This document shows, piece by piece, positions 13,049 to 24,736 of a DNA stretch of 64,000 nucleotides. This stretch comes from Aphelenchoides besseyi (lineage: Eukaryota > Nematoda > Chromadorea > Rhabditida > Aphelenchoididae), in assembly GCA_024699855.1 (NCBI GenBank), contig JAMPIQ010000003.1:5022001-5086000 (forward strand), in the 5' to 3' direction. The notes under the pieces were generated by a model, which was not told the DNA's origin, ran no database searches, and saw only the letters and a list, made by a program, of their open reading frames with translations. Both the position numbers and the translations under genes were made by a program. The stretch's first letter is position 1, and each line of letters opens with the position of its first letter.

Positions 13049-14038
13049 CAGGTCGCTTGAATTGGCGTGTTCGTGTGAAAGGTGAGAAGAACTTGAGAAT
13101 GAAAACGAATGCTCTCGTATTGCTAAAGAAGAATATCCACCTGTTTCTCTGTCGCTGAATTCGATTCAATCCCGCGCGACGATCACGCTCAATATTAAAA
13201 ACAAGAATCGACCCCCGCTCTTGAGCATCGCAAGCAAAACCTTATGAAATCGGTGGTTACTTTATTCTTCACTATTTTTTAAAATCCAACATCGAGCAAT
13301 GATACGATCTTTTAAGAAAATTAGAATGCTAACGAGTTGCTGTCTAAACCAAATTTCATCTTTAATGGACGCGTGAATATTGTTGACGCAAATACAATCA
13401 TTTGCACATTTGATCTCAATCTTCTACAACCTTCAGCCGAATTCTCATCATTAGGATGTCAAGCAGACCTTGTAAAGTTGTTTAGACAATAGAGGACTGA
13501 AACAAATTTACTTTAACAATAATGAATTACAGTATGCACAAGTGATTGTGTTTTGATGGTCAAGCAGTAAGTTAATGTTTGATATCAGAACAAATAAAGA
13601 TTCGAAGTTCACAATGTACCTTACGGAATCAACTACTTGAGTTGATTCTAACAGCACAATAGGAATGGTCGCGTGTTCAAAGCAATGCAAACGATCAAAC
13701 ATGATCGGTAACAGTTGTATGAATATTCACTAATGTGTTGCCCGCTGTATCATAGAAGATTCTTGTAATCTTGTGGCTATTTGAAGAGTTTGCTTTACCA
13801 TATTGTAATAGAAAGTAATCACTATTCTTTATCTACTCACGAAAAAACTCGTCAATTGTACATTGCTTCTAAAAGAACACTTGACATCGCTAACTGTTCC
13901 TCACTAAAAGAACAAAATTGTTTTCATTGGCGGAAGTTCATTTGCTGCAAAGGTTGATAACATTTTCACAAAATTTGAGATCTTACAACGTTTTTGAACG
14001 CAATCTTCGTTCGCTTATGAATTTTACTTTGTTTTCAG
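13049..14038. other. Bidirectional promoter region between a secreted-protein gene and NDUFAB1
   Basis: About 1 kb between divergent genes. Open frames exist (minus 13508-13702) but show no splice structure or family match. A TTTTCAG acceptor ends exactly at the NDUFAB1 start codon (14032-14038), so a 5' UTR exon or trans-splicing is likely for that gene. I see nothing else. Confidence 0.35.
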
Positions 14039-14532
14039 ATGCTTCGTTCTGCTCGATCTTGTCGACCGATCGTCTCAGCATTTGTCAAGAAACATTTTGC
14101 TGTCAGACAAGTTTCTGGGGTTGGTCAGAAATGGAGCACCAATTTCGTGGCTCCGACTTGTTCAAACTTCGTATCGAAACGCTACGGAACAGTGGAAAGC
14201 GGACTGCCGACTTATCCTCCTCAACCGCTCTCACTCAAAGAGGTTGTGATCTTAGTTGCCTATTTTCTTCCATTTCTTATGTTTAGGTTGATGAAAAGGT
14301 ACTTAAAGCCATTAAGGCATGGGACCGATTTCCGCAAGATCGTGCCGATAAGTTGAATTTGGATGCGCGTTTTGTTGAGGATTTGAGTTTGGATTCACTT
14401 GATTTGGTGGAAATCACGATGTCTTTGGAGGAAGAGTTCGGTTTTGAGTTTCCTGAGAGCAACATCGACAAATTCAAAACGCCACGCGACATTTCGAAGT
14501 TTGTTTGTGAACAGGACTACGTTAAAAAGTAG
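14039..14532 (+). CDS. NDUFAB1: Mitochondrial acyl carrier protein (complex I NDUFAB1)
   Basis: Two exons (14039-14242, 14287-14532), 149 residues. The N-terminal half is a mitochondrial presequence rich in Arg, Ser and Ala (MLRSARSCRPIVSAFVKK). The C-terminal half is the acyl carrier fold with the phosphopantetheine site DLSLDSLDLVEITM, where the serine follows L-D, then LEEEFGFEFPE. Family knowledge: it carries acyl chains in mitochondrial fatty-acid and lipoate synthesis and sits in complex I and the Fe-S cluster assembly machine. The intron has a GTTGTG donor and TTTAG acceptor. The start is fixed by the acceptor immediately upstream. Confidence 0.93.
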
Positions 14533-15497
14533 CTTGGATGCTGTGATTCGATTGGTTTCGACGATTAGGTAAATGGTTCTTTTAAATTTGGATATTGGAG
14601 TCCGATTAATTCCTTTGTATTTGGTTGCTCTGTTTGTTTAGACGAATAAACTGAACAGTGAAAATGGAAGATGAAGTTTCGGTCGTTACGTAAAATAACA
14701 AGCGTCTTTCATTGTATAAGTGGCGTTAATCGTCTCACTGGGAATTTTTTACAAAAAATGTGAATCTTAAACCAAAGAAATTTATAATCTCACGTCGTCA
14801 AAAGATTACGAAGAAATTTGCCACGACCGAAACTGCAGTTTGTTTATTCGAGGCAGACGGCCAAAGACGGTCGAGTTGAAGGTGAGCTAGAGGGTTTGAG
14901 GCGACGAGCAGTCTGCGAGTGGTCAGTGCGCGAAAGCAGAGAGGTGAGGACCCGTTGGTCAGGTATTTGCCCAATACTATGCGCGGTGCTAACTTGAGAG
15001 AGCGAGGTCAAACCAGCGGGACATTGCGCGCAATTACGCTGGCACGAATGAATTTCAAGCAAATATTCACGTTGACTATGCGCCTCTTTTCAATTACATG
15101 GGATTTTCGATACATTTTCAACTCGACGGCTAATTAAAGAATCGACGGTTATCTTGTTTTTCAATTCCCGAGTCACGTATGTTGAGTCTCGATCATATTG
15201 CGCGACCTTCGTTTTTGCTTCGACTCCTCTTATCAGATGGAAAACGCTGATTGACGGTGCACTTGTGCTTTTGGGTGTGTTTTCATACGTCGCTGGCCGC
15301 TGGAATCCACCACCGTTGCTACGTCATTCACACATCGTCCGTTTGCTTTTGATCCGCGTGAATGGCGCGAAGCGTTTCAAACGTTCATCGTAGGTTTTCG
15401 TATTACAGTGGTCAGTTTGCAGGTGAATCAACAAGCACAATGCGTCTGTTAGACTGAATTTCGCGATCCGATTTTTTATTCGCGTTTTGTTTTTTCG
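14533..15497. other. Spacer upstream of the NKAIN-like gene
   Basis: No gene recognised. An open frame at 15154-15393 (plus) lacks family resemblance and splice borders. AATAAA at about 14644 may be the NDUFAB1 poly(A) signal. The remainder is a probable promoter or 5' UTR for the gene that starts at 15498. Confidence 0.3.
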
Positions 15498-17206
15498 ATG
15501 GCCACCGATTCAAATGTTCGCGTGCGTTTAATCGCCGTTCTACTCGTTTGGTTGACGTTCACAGCGGCTCGTTTGGCCTTTGACTTAATCGGACGTCTGT
15601 GGTTGGCGGTTATATTCAATTTGGCTCAAGTTAGTTTAAGCGAAGACAAACCTTTTGATTGCAAAGTTCAGTTACTGGCCGATATCTCCGGTTTATTTGG
15701 TGCATCAATTCGACGACGTTCACTTTTGTTTGCTCTTTCAGCAACTAGCATTTTATCTGTGATCTGGAATGCCGCTCTATTTGTTTATTACAGTGGAGTT
15801 ATTGGCGAGAATAAATGGTTATCTGCTGGACTACCTCATGGATACAGTTTTTTCGTTCGACATACACCGTTTTGTGTCGCCTATTTCAACGTAACCACCG
15901 GCTGTTGGGCTCAGGAATCACCATGCCCTTTGGGTTACGATGTAGTCGAACGAATTCAAGCGACAGTTCACATCTTTCTCGCCGTTCTTACGACGTTTTT
16001 CGCAATTCTTCTCGCACGCCGTCGACTTGGCGCGAAATCGCCGGTCATTCTGCCACCACCAATTCAAAGGTAATTGAAGCGCCGATTTGCGTAACTTGTA
16101 CGTGTAATTTCAGTTCCGGCTTTTTGAATATCCCTTGTGAAGATCCTCGAGTTTCAACGACTCTGAAGAATTCGACTCGATCAACAACAAAAGAATTGAA
16201 AGTGAGCGACGTGAGAGACGACTTTTCCTCTGCAGCAACGGCCGAGCTGAACAGCGACAGTGGAAGTAGTGCAGAGGTTAAAAAAACGAAAGCGAACGAA
16301 AATCTTCAACGCTCAAAAGCCACACCTCCAATTGCACATTCGCGTTGTAGATCAGAACATCGCAATCCACCCAAACCGCCGCGTGATGGCTTCGATAGTG
16401 ATGACTACGTTGCGGCTCGACTTGCTACTCATGAGACCGTTGCATCGTTTCCGGCCCATCCGAAACAAACATCCGCCTGTCGGTCACGATCGTTGATTTC
16501 ATTTGATCCAAAGTCGGCGAATTTGATTCGACGAGTTAGTCATGACGACAGTGACGATGAGATAGAAGATCAGAATTATAGCGAATTGCCTGGAGACTTT
16601 CTACAAGTTTGTTCAAATATCAATTTTGTTTTCTCAATTTTATTTTAGAGTAACATTTCTGCTCCATCGCAAAGAGCTCCGATTCCACCTTTCGTTCCAC
16701 CGATTCCGATGCAATTAGATTTGTCAAGTGCAAGTGAGATGATGGAACAATTCGATCTTGATATTGTGAATGTTTCAGTTTTACCTCATCATTCGAAGAA
16801 TTTATCCGTAATCTCGGATTCGGGTGTTCCGAGCACATGCACACAAAGTAATGGATCGCCTGATTTGAGTCAAGTTGGTGTTCCATTAACAACACCAATT
16901 TACGAACATGTTCGCGGTCGTCTCGATTGTTCGACTGCGTTTCCGGTTCTAACTCATGCCAAACAACATGCTTATGCCGGTGTGAGCATTTCAACGGCTA
17001 TACCCTTGCATAGAACACCGCGTGATCATTTTAATGGATATGAAAGACTTAATCAACAACGTTTTCCCACTTCTTTTCATCGAAGACACTCATCGGATAG
17101 AAGCCAAGAAGTCGAGTTACCACCGCCTTTATCTGACATCGCCTTTCAAGTTTCGAAACCATTAGCCACAACAAAGCCTCCCGATTTGGAAGGCTTGTTA
17201 GTTTGA
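15498..17206 (+). CDS. NKAIN: NKAIN-like (Na,K-ATPase-interacting) tetraspan protein with a very long cytoplasmic tail
   Basis: Exons 15498-16069, 16114-16606, 16649-17206 sum to 541 codons, 540 residues. The first ~190 residues hold four hydrophobic segments in the NKAIN layout: an N-terminal one, LAVIFNLAQVSL plus LLADISGLFGA, SATSILSVIWNAALFVYYSGV (compare [21 protein letters not shown]), then FNVTTGCW and VVERIQATVHIFLAVLTTFFA (compare VVHSSIQILIALVGFVYACY). Known NKAINs are about 200 residues, so the ~350-residue serine/proline-rich tail is unusual. It holds PPKPPRDG (possible SH3 ligand), many RRxS and SDD phosphosite-like motifs, and TTPIYEHV. Membrane regulator of the sodium pump by homology; the tail's role is unknown. 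Confidence 0.75.
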
Positions 17207-17602
17207 GCTTACACAACCAATCATCTCATATCGTTTACGGGCCAAGACATCTCAAACTTTTATGAGCAAACATCTTTATTGTAATTGTTTTTATTTAAGC
17301 ACCAACTGAAATAAACATATAAATTTGTGATGTTAAACAAAATGACCCGTAGATTTTGATCAAGTTTTAATTGTTATTTGCCTATTCCGTATCGTCGTCC
17401 ACAATTAGTGGATTTCTCCAAAATGTCGACGTGCCTAGACTTTCGAACTCATCCTTCATGGTCTCTCTACGATGACGTAGCGAATCAAAACCACTTAACG
17501 TTGAATTATATGCAAGAGTGCGTTTTGGATTTGATCGATAGCCCAAATCAACGTAAATGTTCGAAGGGCAATGACCGTTTGGAGATCGGCTCTAGAATCA
17601 TT

Positions 17603-20045
17603 TCAATCGTTAGAACTTTCGATTACTTTTACTTTTATATCCGCCTTGATGTTCGTACGAAAAAGCCGTCCGTTGAGTGGTTTTAACGGTCGGTAGTTTG
17701 GAGACATGTATACGGGAGTTAACTGTTTTTCTGTTTGTTGCATTTGATCCCAGATACTCAACTAAACGAAATGTGAATTGAGGTTACTTTCTTAGATAAA
17801 CTTGCATCTTCTCGTGTAATGTAAATTGGTTGATTCATAATAATCCACGTAACAGTTTCTTGACATCCTGGATGAGTGAGTGAGCCTTCATAAGTGACAT
17901 AAAGAGGCGTATCGGGTAAAAGATCGAAGGGTTTAAACTTGTGAAGTTTGGTTGCAGAGTCTAATTTTATTCGATTGCTCACGCAACAGAAATATGTCAA
18001 ACCTTTATACGTAATGCTCTGTGATGCAACTGTCATACGACGTAACTCGGCGTTCGGCTTATCACCGATCTATGAAAATTGTTAAATTTAGCTTGTTAGT
18101 TCCACTCACATCAACTATTACAGCAATTGCCAATAAACCACGAGGTTGGCTCATAGCGTCAGTGAAATTATCGTAGAGATCGCTGTTGTAAGCCTGAGAA
18201 GTTCATAATATAATTGGCAGTCTATTTAAGTATCATCACTTACCATCAGTTGTAATTCAGCAGGAAATCGCACACGATCGATGGTATGCTCGCTGCCCCT
18301 TTCATTTTCACGTACCCGGCCGAAATGAAAAGCTACGTGATGTAAACGATAAGTATAAGGTGAAGCGGGTCCATTTGTAATGTTTAACAAGCGCATCGCT
18401 GCTTCTGTTTCGTTGAACATAACCACTGGTAATTGTCCTGTATTTTGGAATTGAGCTTCAACCTAAACAAACCAACTAATTTCTTATGCAGTTTTGGTGA
18501 TTGTTGCAGAATAAAAACAAGCAGATAAAGAAAATTGGTATCATAAGTTGTCTAATAAAAGAGTTTAACAGTTGCAATTACATTGACACGCAATTGCAGT
18601 CATTTAAATTCGTATTTCATTCACGTACATGATTTCGACTGAATTGTATCGGACCTAATGAGGGATCGAACAGCAGTCGTCCGGGATCGACATTCTAAAA
18701 ACAATATTTGCCTTGTTTTGAAGCTACGTTCTAACCACTGGTGATTGCAATTGACCAATTGTACATAGCTTCCAATGTGTGGATATGAGTCCCCAAAAGC
18801 TGGGACCTGAAAACAGACCAATTGAAGTTTTCGTCAGTACTCCATTAGTATTTCTTAGGGCTTCTCTACTAACCTACGATACAAGGGTAAAAACAAGCAC
18901 TCATTAGCCAAGAGATCATTCTTTTCAATTAGTTCAAAGTTTACTGTACTAAACAAGAAAGTTTTGTTTCATTGCAAAAATGTTGCGAACACACGTTTGA
19001 AATATACGAATTGAAGAAGAACGCAAAATAGAGTGTTGACGAAGGAATTCAATCCGCTTTTAAACAACAAAAAAAGACAAATCTCACGACTCTAATGCTC
19101 ATTGGACTAATCAAAACGCGCGACAAAGCAAATTCATGTGAACGGCCGAACAAGACCACAGAATTTACGATTCTTTCGTCCCTGAATGCCAATTTCAAGT
19201 CCTTAAGACATGTTCCGCGTCCAATTGACCGTCAAGTAATTTGACTAGCTTAAATGCGGAAATTGAAGCGCACATCTCGTCTTCTTTGGCGCCTTTAATA
19301 GACAACGAAAGAAGACGAAGACAATGTTCAAACGTTATGTCCATTAAACGTATTGACGTAAACAGGTGCGTGATTCCAAAAACCTTAACCAGTAAATGGT
19401 CAACAATTTGTGTGGAGACGTCAGTCACGCAGTCTTCGCAACACGTAACGACCTTCTACAATGCCCAGCTAAATCCTATCGTCTCGAAATTGAATCATTG
19501 AAAGTCGGAGGCACAAAACTCCAACACACGCAATTCATTCGTCCAAGCCGGACAATGACTGTGTTGTTGTGCAAGCGAAATTACGCAAATTAAAGTTAGC
19601 AGCCTAAGGTTTATATCCAAACGTCGTGACCGTGGGAAATCTCGACGGCATAACGAGCTGTTGACCCAACCGGCAATGTTCTCACGGTTAAATAAAAGTG
19701 CACGTTAATGAGTGGATTCATTGACATTAATCCCAACTGAATGTGTAATAAATGAGCATTTTTTATGAACATCCTACGTCTTTTCATTTCCACTTCGTAA
19801 AGACTCCAAATGAAATCTCGGTCTTTGCCACTTAAAACGCTCGTACCAACGAGAAGACTAGCGCAAGAGTTAAAATTTCCGGTCAACATCAATTAGATGT
19901 TTCATTTTAAGTCGTTCAAAAGTTTTCCCTTCGACTCACCTCCAAAAAGATCGTCATCGAACGTCCACGGATAGTCGGCGCTAACTTGGCACCATAGGAA
20001 AATTGTGATGAACGGCGATTGAAGCCGCCAGAAATGTTCGTTCAT
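17603..20045 (-). CDS. CA10: Carbonic anhydrase-related protein (CA10/11 type), catalytically dead, secreted
   Basis: The first exon (19940-20045) encodes a signal peptide and ADYPWTFDDDLFGG; after a 1.1-kb intron come 18736-18806, 18629-18694, 18244-18462, 18110-18193, 18069 down to about 17799, and a last exon ending at 17603. Matches: GPSFWGLISTHWKLC, QSPVNVDPGRLLFDP, FHFGR...RGSEHTIDR, VTYEGSLTHPGCQETVTWI, and PLKPLNGRLFRTNI, a tail typical of CA10/CA11. Of the three zinc histidines, the first position is Ala (VAFHFG) and the third is Gln (AELQLM), so zinc hydrolysis is not expected. Vertebrate CA10/11 bind neurexins. The junction between the last two exons needs either a 26-nt intron or an unseen exon. 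Confidence 0.85.
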
Positions 20046-21451
20046 CCTGAAAAACAACAATAAATTGAGGTTATTTTATGGCATTCAAATTCTCGAAGAA
20101 GCAAAACGAATGCAATATGTTTACTTAAGATAGAACTGAAACCGAACTCGCTCTTTCAATGAACCAGAAGGTCATGAAGATAGAGGTTTTAAAAGTAAAA
20201 GTATTATATTCCACATCTTAAGGCAAAAGTCAAGAAATGAAGCGGAAATCGAATGAGACGGAAGAGTCCCGTATACGTCGTCCTAAAACATTCGGTAATC
20301 TTTCGCATAAGCTCCAACCCATCAAAGTGCTCGTTTCGACCACTTCGCATTACATTGCTGCCAGAACTTAATAAACAAAAGTGGTTCTTGCAGATACATT
20401 TGCGATTATTGTTCGCGCGCGAAATGCAATCAAAATGCTCCACTGGTTACTGAGCTCGGAAAAGTTAAAATTCAATTTTCTATACATAAAGCACAGCGAT
20501 ATGTCAATTCGGATTAGTGGAAAAAGATAAAAAGTTGACTGAAATTGATGCTTCTAACCGAGTTGACCTTCAGCTCAAACCTTTCGGTCAAGAAGTAATC
20601 CACGTTAAGCTGTGAATTATGACCATGAAGATGGGACGACATAAAGAGATGACATGTTGCGAAAGAATTCCTTCAAACATTGTTTTCGCGGATAGTTAGC
20701 AGATGGAAAAGACGTAAAATGTGCGCAAGCACAAAAGGTCGCATTCTATTAATCGGGCCAATGAACTGATGAGACGAACCGCTCTGACAGTCTAAACCGT
20801 GGACGATTAAATTAAAAAGAAGAAGTGAAGTATTTCCGTCCGTAGCTCTTGACTCTCGCATCTTGATGTCAAACGAAAACGCGTTTTAAGCGGTCGATTC
20901 GGCATTTGCATATGAAAACAAAAGGAAACGAAAAGTTCGGTCCCAGCAGACCGTCATTGTTCTAATTACAAAACGCACGTTTATAAAAAATGTGGACGAT
21001 GAATGTTTTGTGTCGAAAGTGCTTTTTAAGTATTGCTTCTTGTCCAAGCAAATGGCCAACAGTCTTTCTCTCTCGCAATAGATGGAAGTTCGAACTTGCT
21101 CAAAAAGTGGAAATCTTGTCGCACATCAGAAATGAATTGCAGTCAATCGACCGTGCATTTTGCTTTCGTACCGAGAAACAGTCGACAAAAAATTACTTAG
21201 TAAATGGACCTCATCTTCTGTTCAACTACTCGGACATAAAATTGTTCGAGTCGAAAGTGTAAATGTAAGTTTTTTCCTCATAAAAGTGCCCACAGTCCGT
21301 AGGTTTGTAGGTACAAACTCACGTGCTATTTCTAGGTGAGGCGTCAGAAGCTAACAACATTCTCAGTTCGACAGCTATTTGCACTTGAATTTATAACAAT
21401 TGAGTAACAATAAAATCAACAAATTGAGTCACAACAATTTCAAAATTCCGT
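20046..21451. other. Intergenic region upstream of the carbonic anhydrase-related gene
   Basis: A TTTTTCAG acceptor ends one base before the CARP start (about 20046-20053), indicating a 5' UTR exon or trans-spliced leader. A 90-codon open frame at 20990-21262 (plus) directly follows a TATAAAA; no family match, so I leave it unannotated. I see nothing else. NOC2 ends at 21452. Confidence 0.3.
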
Positions 21452-23420
21452 TTAAGCACTTGCAGCGTATTGCAATGCCTTCTGTTCTAGTTCCTTTGCC
21501 AATTTTTTGTGTTCCACGTTCATACATTCTTTGGCAAACGTCTAAATTTCATTGTCACTTGATGTAAAGTGTTCGGTTTTACTTTCAAATTCAACTTGAC
21601 GGGACTGTAAACTTCCAAAAATGCGGGCTCATCCTTCAACACCTCGATGGCCGTGCTGAACAATTCGAAGATCTCTTTGGCAACCAATCGTCGATAGTTT
21701 ACATCATCGAGCATTTCACGAGTCAAGCGAATCAGATTCCGAATTTCCGTTGTTTTTTGGAGTACTTTCGAATGAGACGGTGGTTTTACATCAATAGCAA
21801 TCAAATCGCTCAACAACTGAAACTCCTACGGTCAACCGAAAAACAAGACAATAAACGTACATCAGAAGAAAGACTCAAGGTTGGAATGTAGACCTTGCAA
21901 GTGACTTGAAGTTGAAGCAAAATTCGAATGCAGTGCAAACGAAGTGGAACGTATCGCGGAACCGCAAACACATTGATCAGTCCGATGGTAATTTGAATTA
22001 ATGGATAGAGCAGTTCACGAATCCAATCCACAGCTTCCGATTCTCCAAAATGGCGTCGAGCACGAATCATAACCGTCGACCATAAATAAAGACCAAGAAC
22101 ATATTGCCAATTGTAAACCATTTTGACAACATCCTAAGACTGGTAATCGACGAAGACATTAACAGTCGCAATTACCTTTCGTTTAGCAATTTTAGCATTT
22201 CGCAAATGAATAGCAAATTGACGAATGAAAACAAAAACATGTTCGTAAGCTGCTTCCGGGAAAAGATACGTGAGTTCGGCAAATGATTTTTGCATGAACA
22301 ACAACGAGGGCCACGATCCGGAATGAATGGAACGTGAAGCTGTAACGTAAGCAATGTAGCAACTCTAAATAACACTTCGTTTTTGTCGTATGCCTTGTTT
22401 GTACTCACCTTGTAAACGTGAGGAAACAAGTCGGGTTTAGCGCGACAAAGTCGATTCAACACCAAAAACGCCATGCATCTTTCTTCCATTGACTTACGAC
22501 TCCAAACTTGAATCAAAAACTGAAGTCGATGAGAGTTGATTAGCAATCTAATAACAGACGATACCTTTGTGAAACGCCGACAATGAATTGGAAAGTGAAC
22601 GAACAAATCGCTGAGGCTTAAAGTCGATCGAATTGTTGCAATAAGCACATTTGATTGTCCCAGTTCTCCAATAAACTAAAATCTTTCTATTCGCATACTA
22701 AGAAATAACTCACATCAATTAGAGAGCTCAAATATTGTCTTGTCAACGTGCGATATCTTTTCCAATGTTTAAATACAACTGTCTGGTTTTCTGTTTTGTT
22801 CTGAAACTTTCGATTATACATTGATAGTTAAAGAATTGAATACCTCTTTGGTCGATTTGTTTTCTTGGGGTTGAAGGAGAAGTAAAAGACAAGGCCCCAT
22901 ATTCTTCAAACACGTACGAACGACTTCATCGAACACTGGAATCGGGAGCCATTAATAACATCACCAAAATAACGTACGTTTGTCATCGTTTATAACAAAT
23001 TCGGGCGTTTCAGTATCAGCGCCAACACGTGTAGCACACGCTTGGAATAATCGAACGGCAGTTTCCACCGCATTTGGTAGTTTTGTACGATTCTCAATCG
23101 GATTGCTGAGTACCATATTGATCAAATTGCACAGTCGTTGATTTGCGATCTTTCGTTCCTGATTGTCGAGTTTGAGTGCAATGCTTTTACGGCCAATTTG
23201 AACCACATCTGTTTGTGTCTCTTGTTCTTTCTCTTCGTCGGAAAGATCTAAACGTCTTGGAAGTTCATTCAAATGCTAATCGCTAGATACCTCCATCAAC
23301 TTCCTCTTCGATATCCGAATCGTTGAAGTCAAGTAAATCGGCTTCTTCGTCCTTCAGAAACTTGTAAAACTCAGGATCATCTTTGGCGATCTTTTCCAAC
23401 TCTGCGCGATGGTTCTGCAT
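21452..23420 (-). CDS. NOC2L: Nucleolar complex protein 2 (NOC2/NOC2L)
   Basis: Starts at 23420 with RAELEKIAKDDPEFYKFLKD and DLLDFNDSDIEEEVD, matching the NOC2 N-terminus (DPEFYKFLQENDQ-LLNFSDSD). Further exons give VGADTETPEFVINDDK, SNPIENRTKLPNAVETAVRL, HWKRYRTLTRQYLSSLID and VYNWQYVLGLYLWSTVM, YPLIQITIGLINVFAVPRYV, PLRLHCIRIL (compare [30 protein letters not shown]). Family members escort pre-60S ribosomes in the nucleolus; the vertebrate protein also inhibits histone acetylation. The C-terminus after LNLKVKPNTLHQ is short and the last exon (NVEHKKLAKELEQKAL) is not aligned to family members. It lies 80 bp downstream of CCDC174 on the same strand. Confidence 0.9.
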
Positions 23421-23500
23421 GATGGCTGAAAATGTATTTATTACTAAATCTTTTCGAAAAACAATTATTGTTAGCAAACAACGCGAACACGAAAATCACA
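23421..23500 (-). promoter_or_regulatory. Candidate intercistronic region with splice acceptor upstream of NOC2
   Basis: Only 80 bp separate the CCDC174 stop (23501) from the NOC2 start (23420), both on the minus strand. A TTTTCAG acceptor (23426-23432) lies 5 bp before ATG, and AATAAATA precedes it. No cis donor is visible in the gap. This is the layout of a nematode-type operon with spliced-leader addition to the downstream gene. Inference from position and signals only. Confidence 0.45.
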
Positions 23501-24427
23501 TTAACGACGACTATAATAAGATTTGGGTGGAGCGAAATCTTCATCGCGTTTATCTCGTTGCTGACTAATCCAACGGTTGTGTCCAAATTTCTCTTTGTCC
23601 CATTCTCGCGAAGAACCATATTTGACGGGCTTTTCAATCGTTGATGCGGCTGTAGGCAGCGGAATATCATCGAGTGATGGACCGGGTATTTCCGCATCGC
23701 TTTCTGATTCCTCACTTGATGAACTGATTGGTGGTAGATTGAGTTTGACGCGAAGTCGCTTGGCTTTTTCTCGTTCAGCTCGTTTCTTCTCATCCATCTG
23801 TTTCTTCCGTTTTTTTCGAATCACTTCGGTTTCTTTGGTCATGTTCTTCAGCTCTTTGATCTCCTGCGAACGTTCATCTTCGTTGTGAGAAAGCGGAAGA
23901 TGTGAAGGTCCAAAGATACGACCCTTGTCTTCTGTGTGATCGTAATGCAGAATAAGTGGCGGTGTTTTTTCTCGTCTCGATGTTCCAGGCTCGTCGTCTG
24001 GTCGTTCATCTCGTCTAGGTGATCGACTATTATCATCAGCATCTTCGATTTCTCGCTTTTTCGCATGGAAATTGACCAGAAATTCGGCTCGTGTACCATC
24101 GTCATACAGAACTTCTTCACCATTGGTCATCTTGTCGTATAACTTCGCTTTCTCTTCCATAGTTTTTCGTTGTCGATCACGTTCGGCTTCTTCTTTTCGC
24201 ACCAAATCGGCACAACGTTCGATGTTTTGGCGACGGCGTTCCTGCTTTTCACGTCGGGCTGCCTTCTCGTGTTTGGTGACGGTTAGAACTCCGACTTTTC
24301 CGATCTGAACTCCACTGGTGAGCTGAGCACGTTTCGCATCACGTTTCCGGTTGAAAAATTCAGCTTTTAAATCGAGCAATGAAGCCGCGTTTCCTGCTTG
24401 AATTGGTTTCTTTTCGTTGTCGCCCAT
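23501..24427 (-). CDS. CCDC174: CCDC174-like coiled-coil protein
   Basis: A single 308-codon open frame. N-terminus AASLLDLKAEFFNRKRDAKR (compare ASSLVDLKAELFRKQEEFK in vertebrates), EEKAKLYDKMTNGEEV (compare LEEKAKLYEKMTKGD), and C-terminal SREWDKEKFGHNRWISQQR plus DFAPPKSYY (compare REWDRGKEFSFGYWSKRQ and FAPPSDYF). The middle is highly charged and coiled-coil, with RS-like stretches. CCDC174 is nuclear and linked to the exon junction complex. Shorter than the ~467-residue human protein. A TTTCAG acceptor three bases before ATG fixes the start. Confidence 0.85.
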   Translation of the reverse strand: MGDNEKKPIQAGNAASLLDLKAEFFNRKRDAKRAQLTSGVQIGKVGVLTVTKHEKAARREKQERRRQNIERCADLVRKEEAERDRQRKTMEEKAKLYDKMTNGEEVLYDDGTRAEFLVNFHAKKREIEDADDNSRSPRRDERPDDEPGTSRREKTPPLILHYDHTEDKGRIFGPSHLPLSHNEDERSQEIKELKNMTKETEVIRKKRKKQMDEKKRAEREKAKRLRVKLNLPPISSSSEESESDAEIPGPSLDDIPLPTAASTIEKPVKYGSSREWDKEKFGHNRWISQQRDKRDEDFAPPKSYYSRR

Positions 24428-24736
24428 TTGCTGAAATCAATCGAAAATAAAAACACAAATTTGCAGAACCTACCGATCCTCTCGTTCGTCGCCTTGAAGT
24501 AAATAAGCGGAAGCTCAAAAATCCACCAGTACAGCAATACAAACCAAAAAACGTTGATTCTTCTCCGCAACAAAGTTGAGAGTAAAAGCTGAGGAAATAG
24601 AAGAAAAGAATGTGGACAAAGTTCTACTTTTATCGATTCAATTAACTGGATTGGTGCGATCGGTTGATGTCCCGTCAAGAACTAGAAACAACTGGTCGAT
24701 GTCCGATGCCACCAATTGGATTTCGGCTTTCGATCA
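24428..24736. promoter_or_regulatory. Short bidirectional promoter between CCDC174 and DUSP19
   Basis: The 309 bp between divergent start codons must hold both promoters. The CCDC174 side has a TTTCAG acceptor next to ATG, so its transcript starts further into this gap. No TATA box or other motif stands out. Confidence 0.4.

Noticed and set aside
13508..13702. 64-codon minus-strand frame
   Set aside because: No homology or splice structure; sits in a bidirectional promoter.
15815..16648. A 277-codon plus-strand frame
   Set aside because: It is an alternative frame of the NKAIN tail, crosses its intron, and has no family resemblance.
18880..18919. A short ATG exon (MISWLMSACFYPC) as the CARP first exon
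   Set aside because: It joins in phase, but the exon at 19940-20045 has a proper signal peptide, a GTGAGT donor and continues DDDLFG-GPSFWG as in other CARPs.
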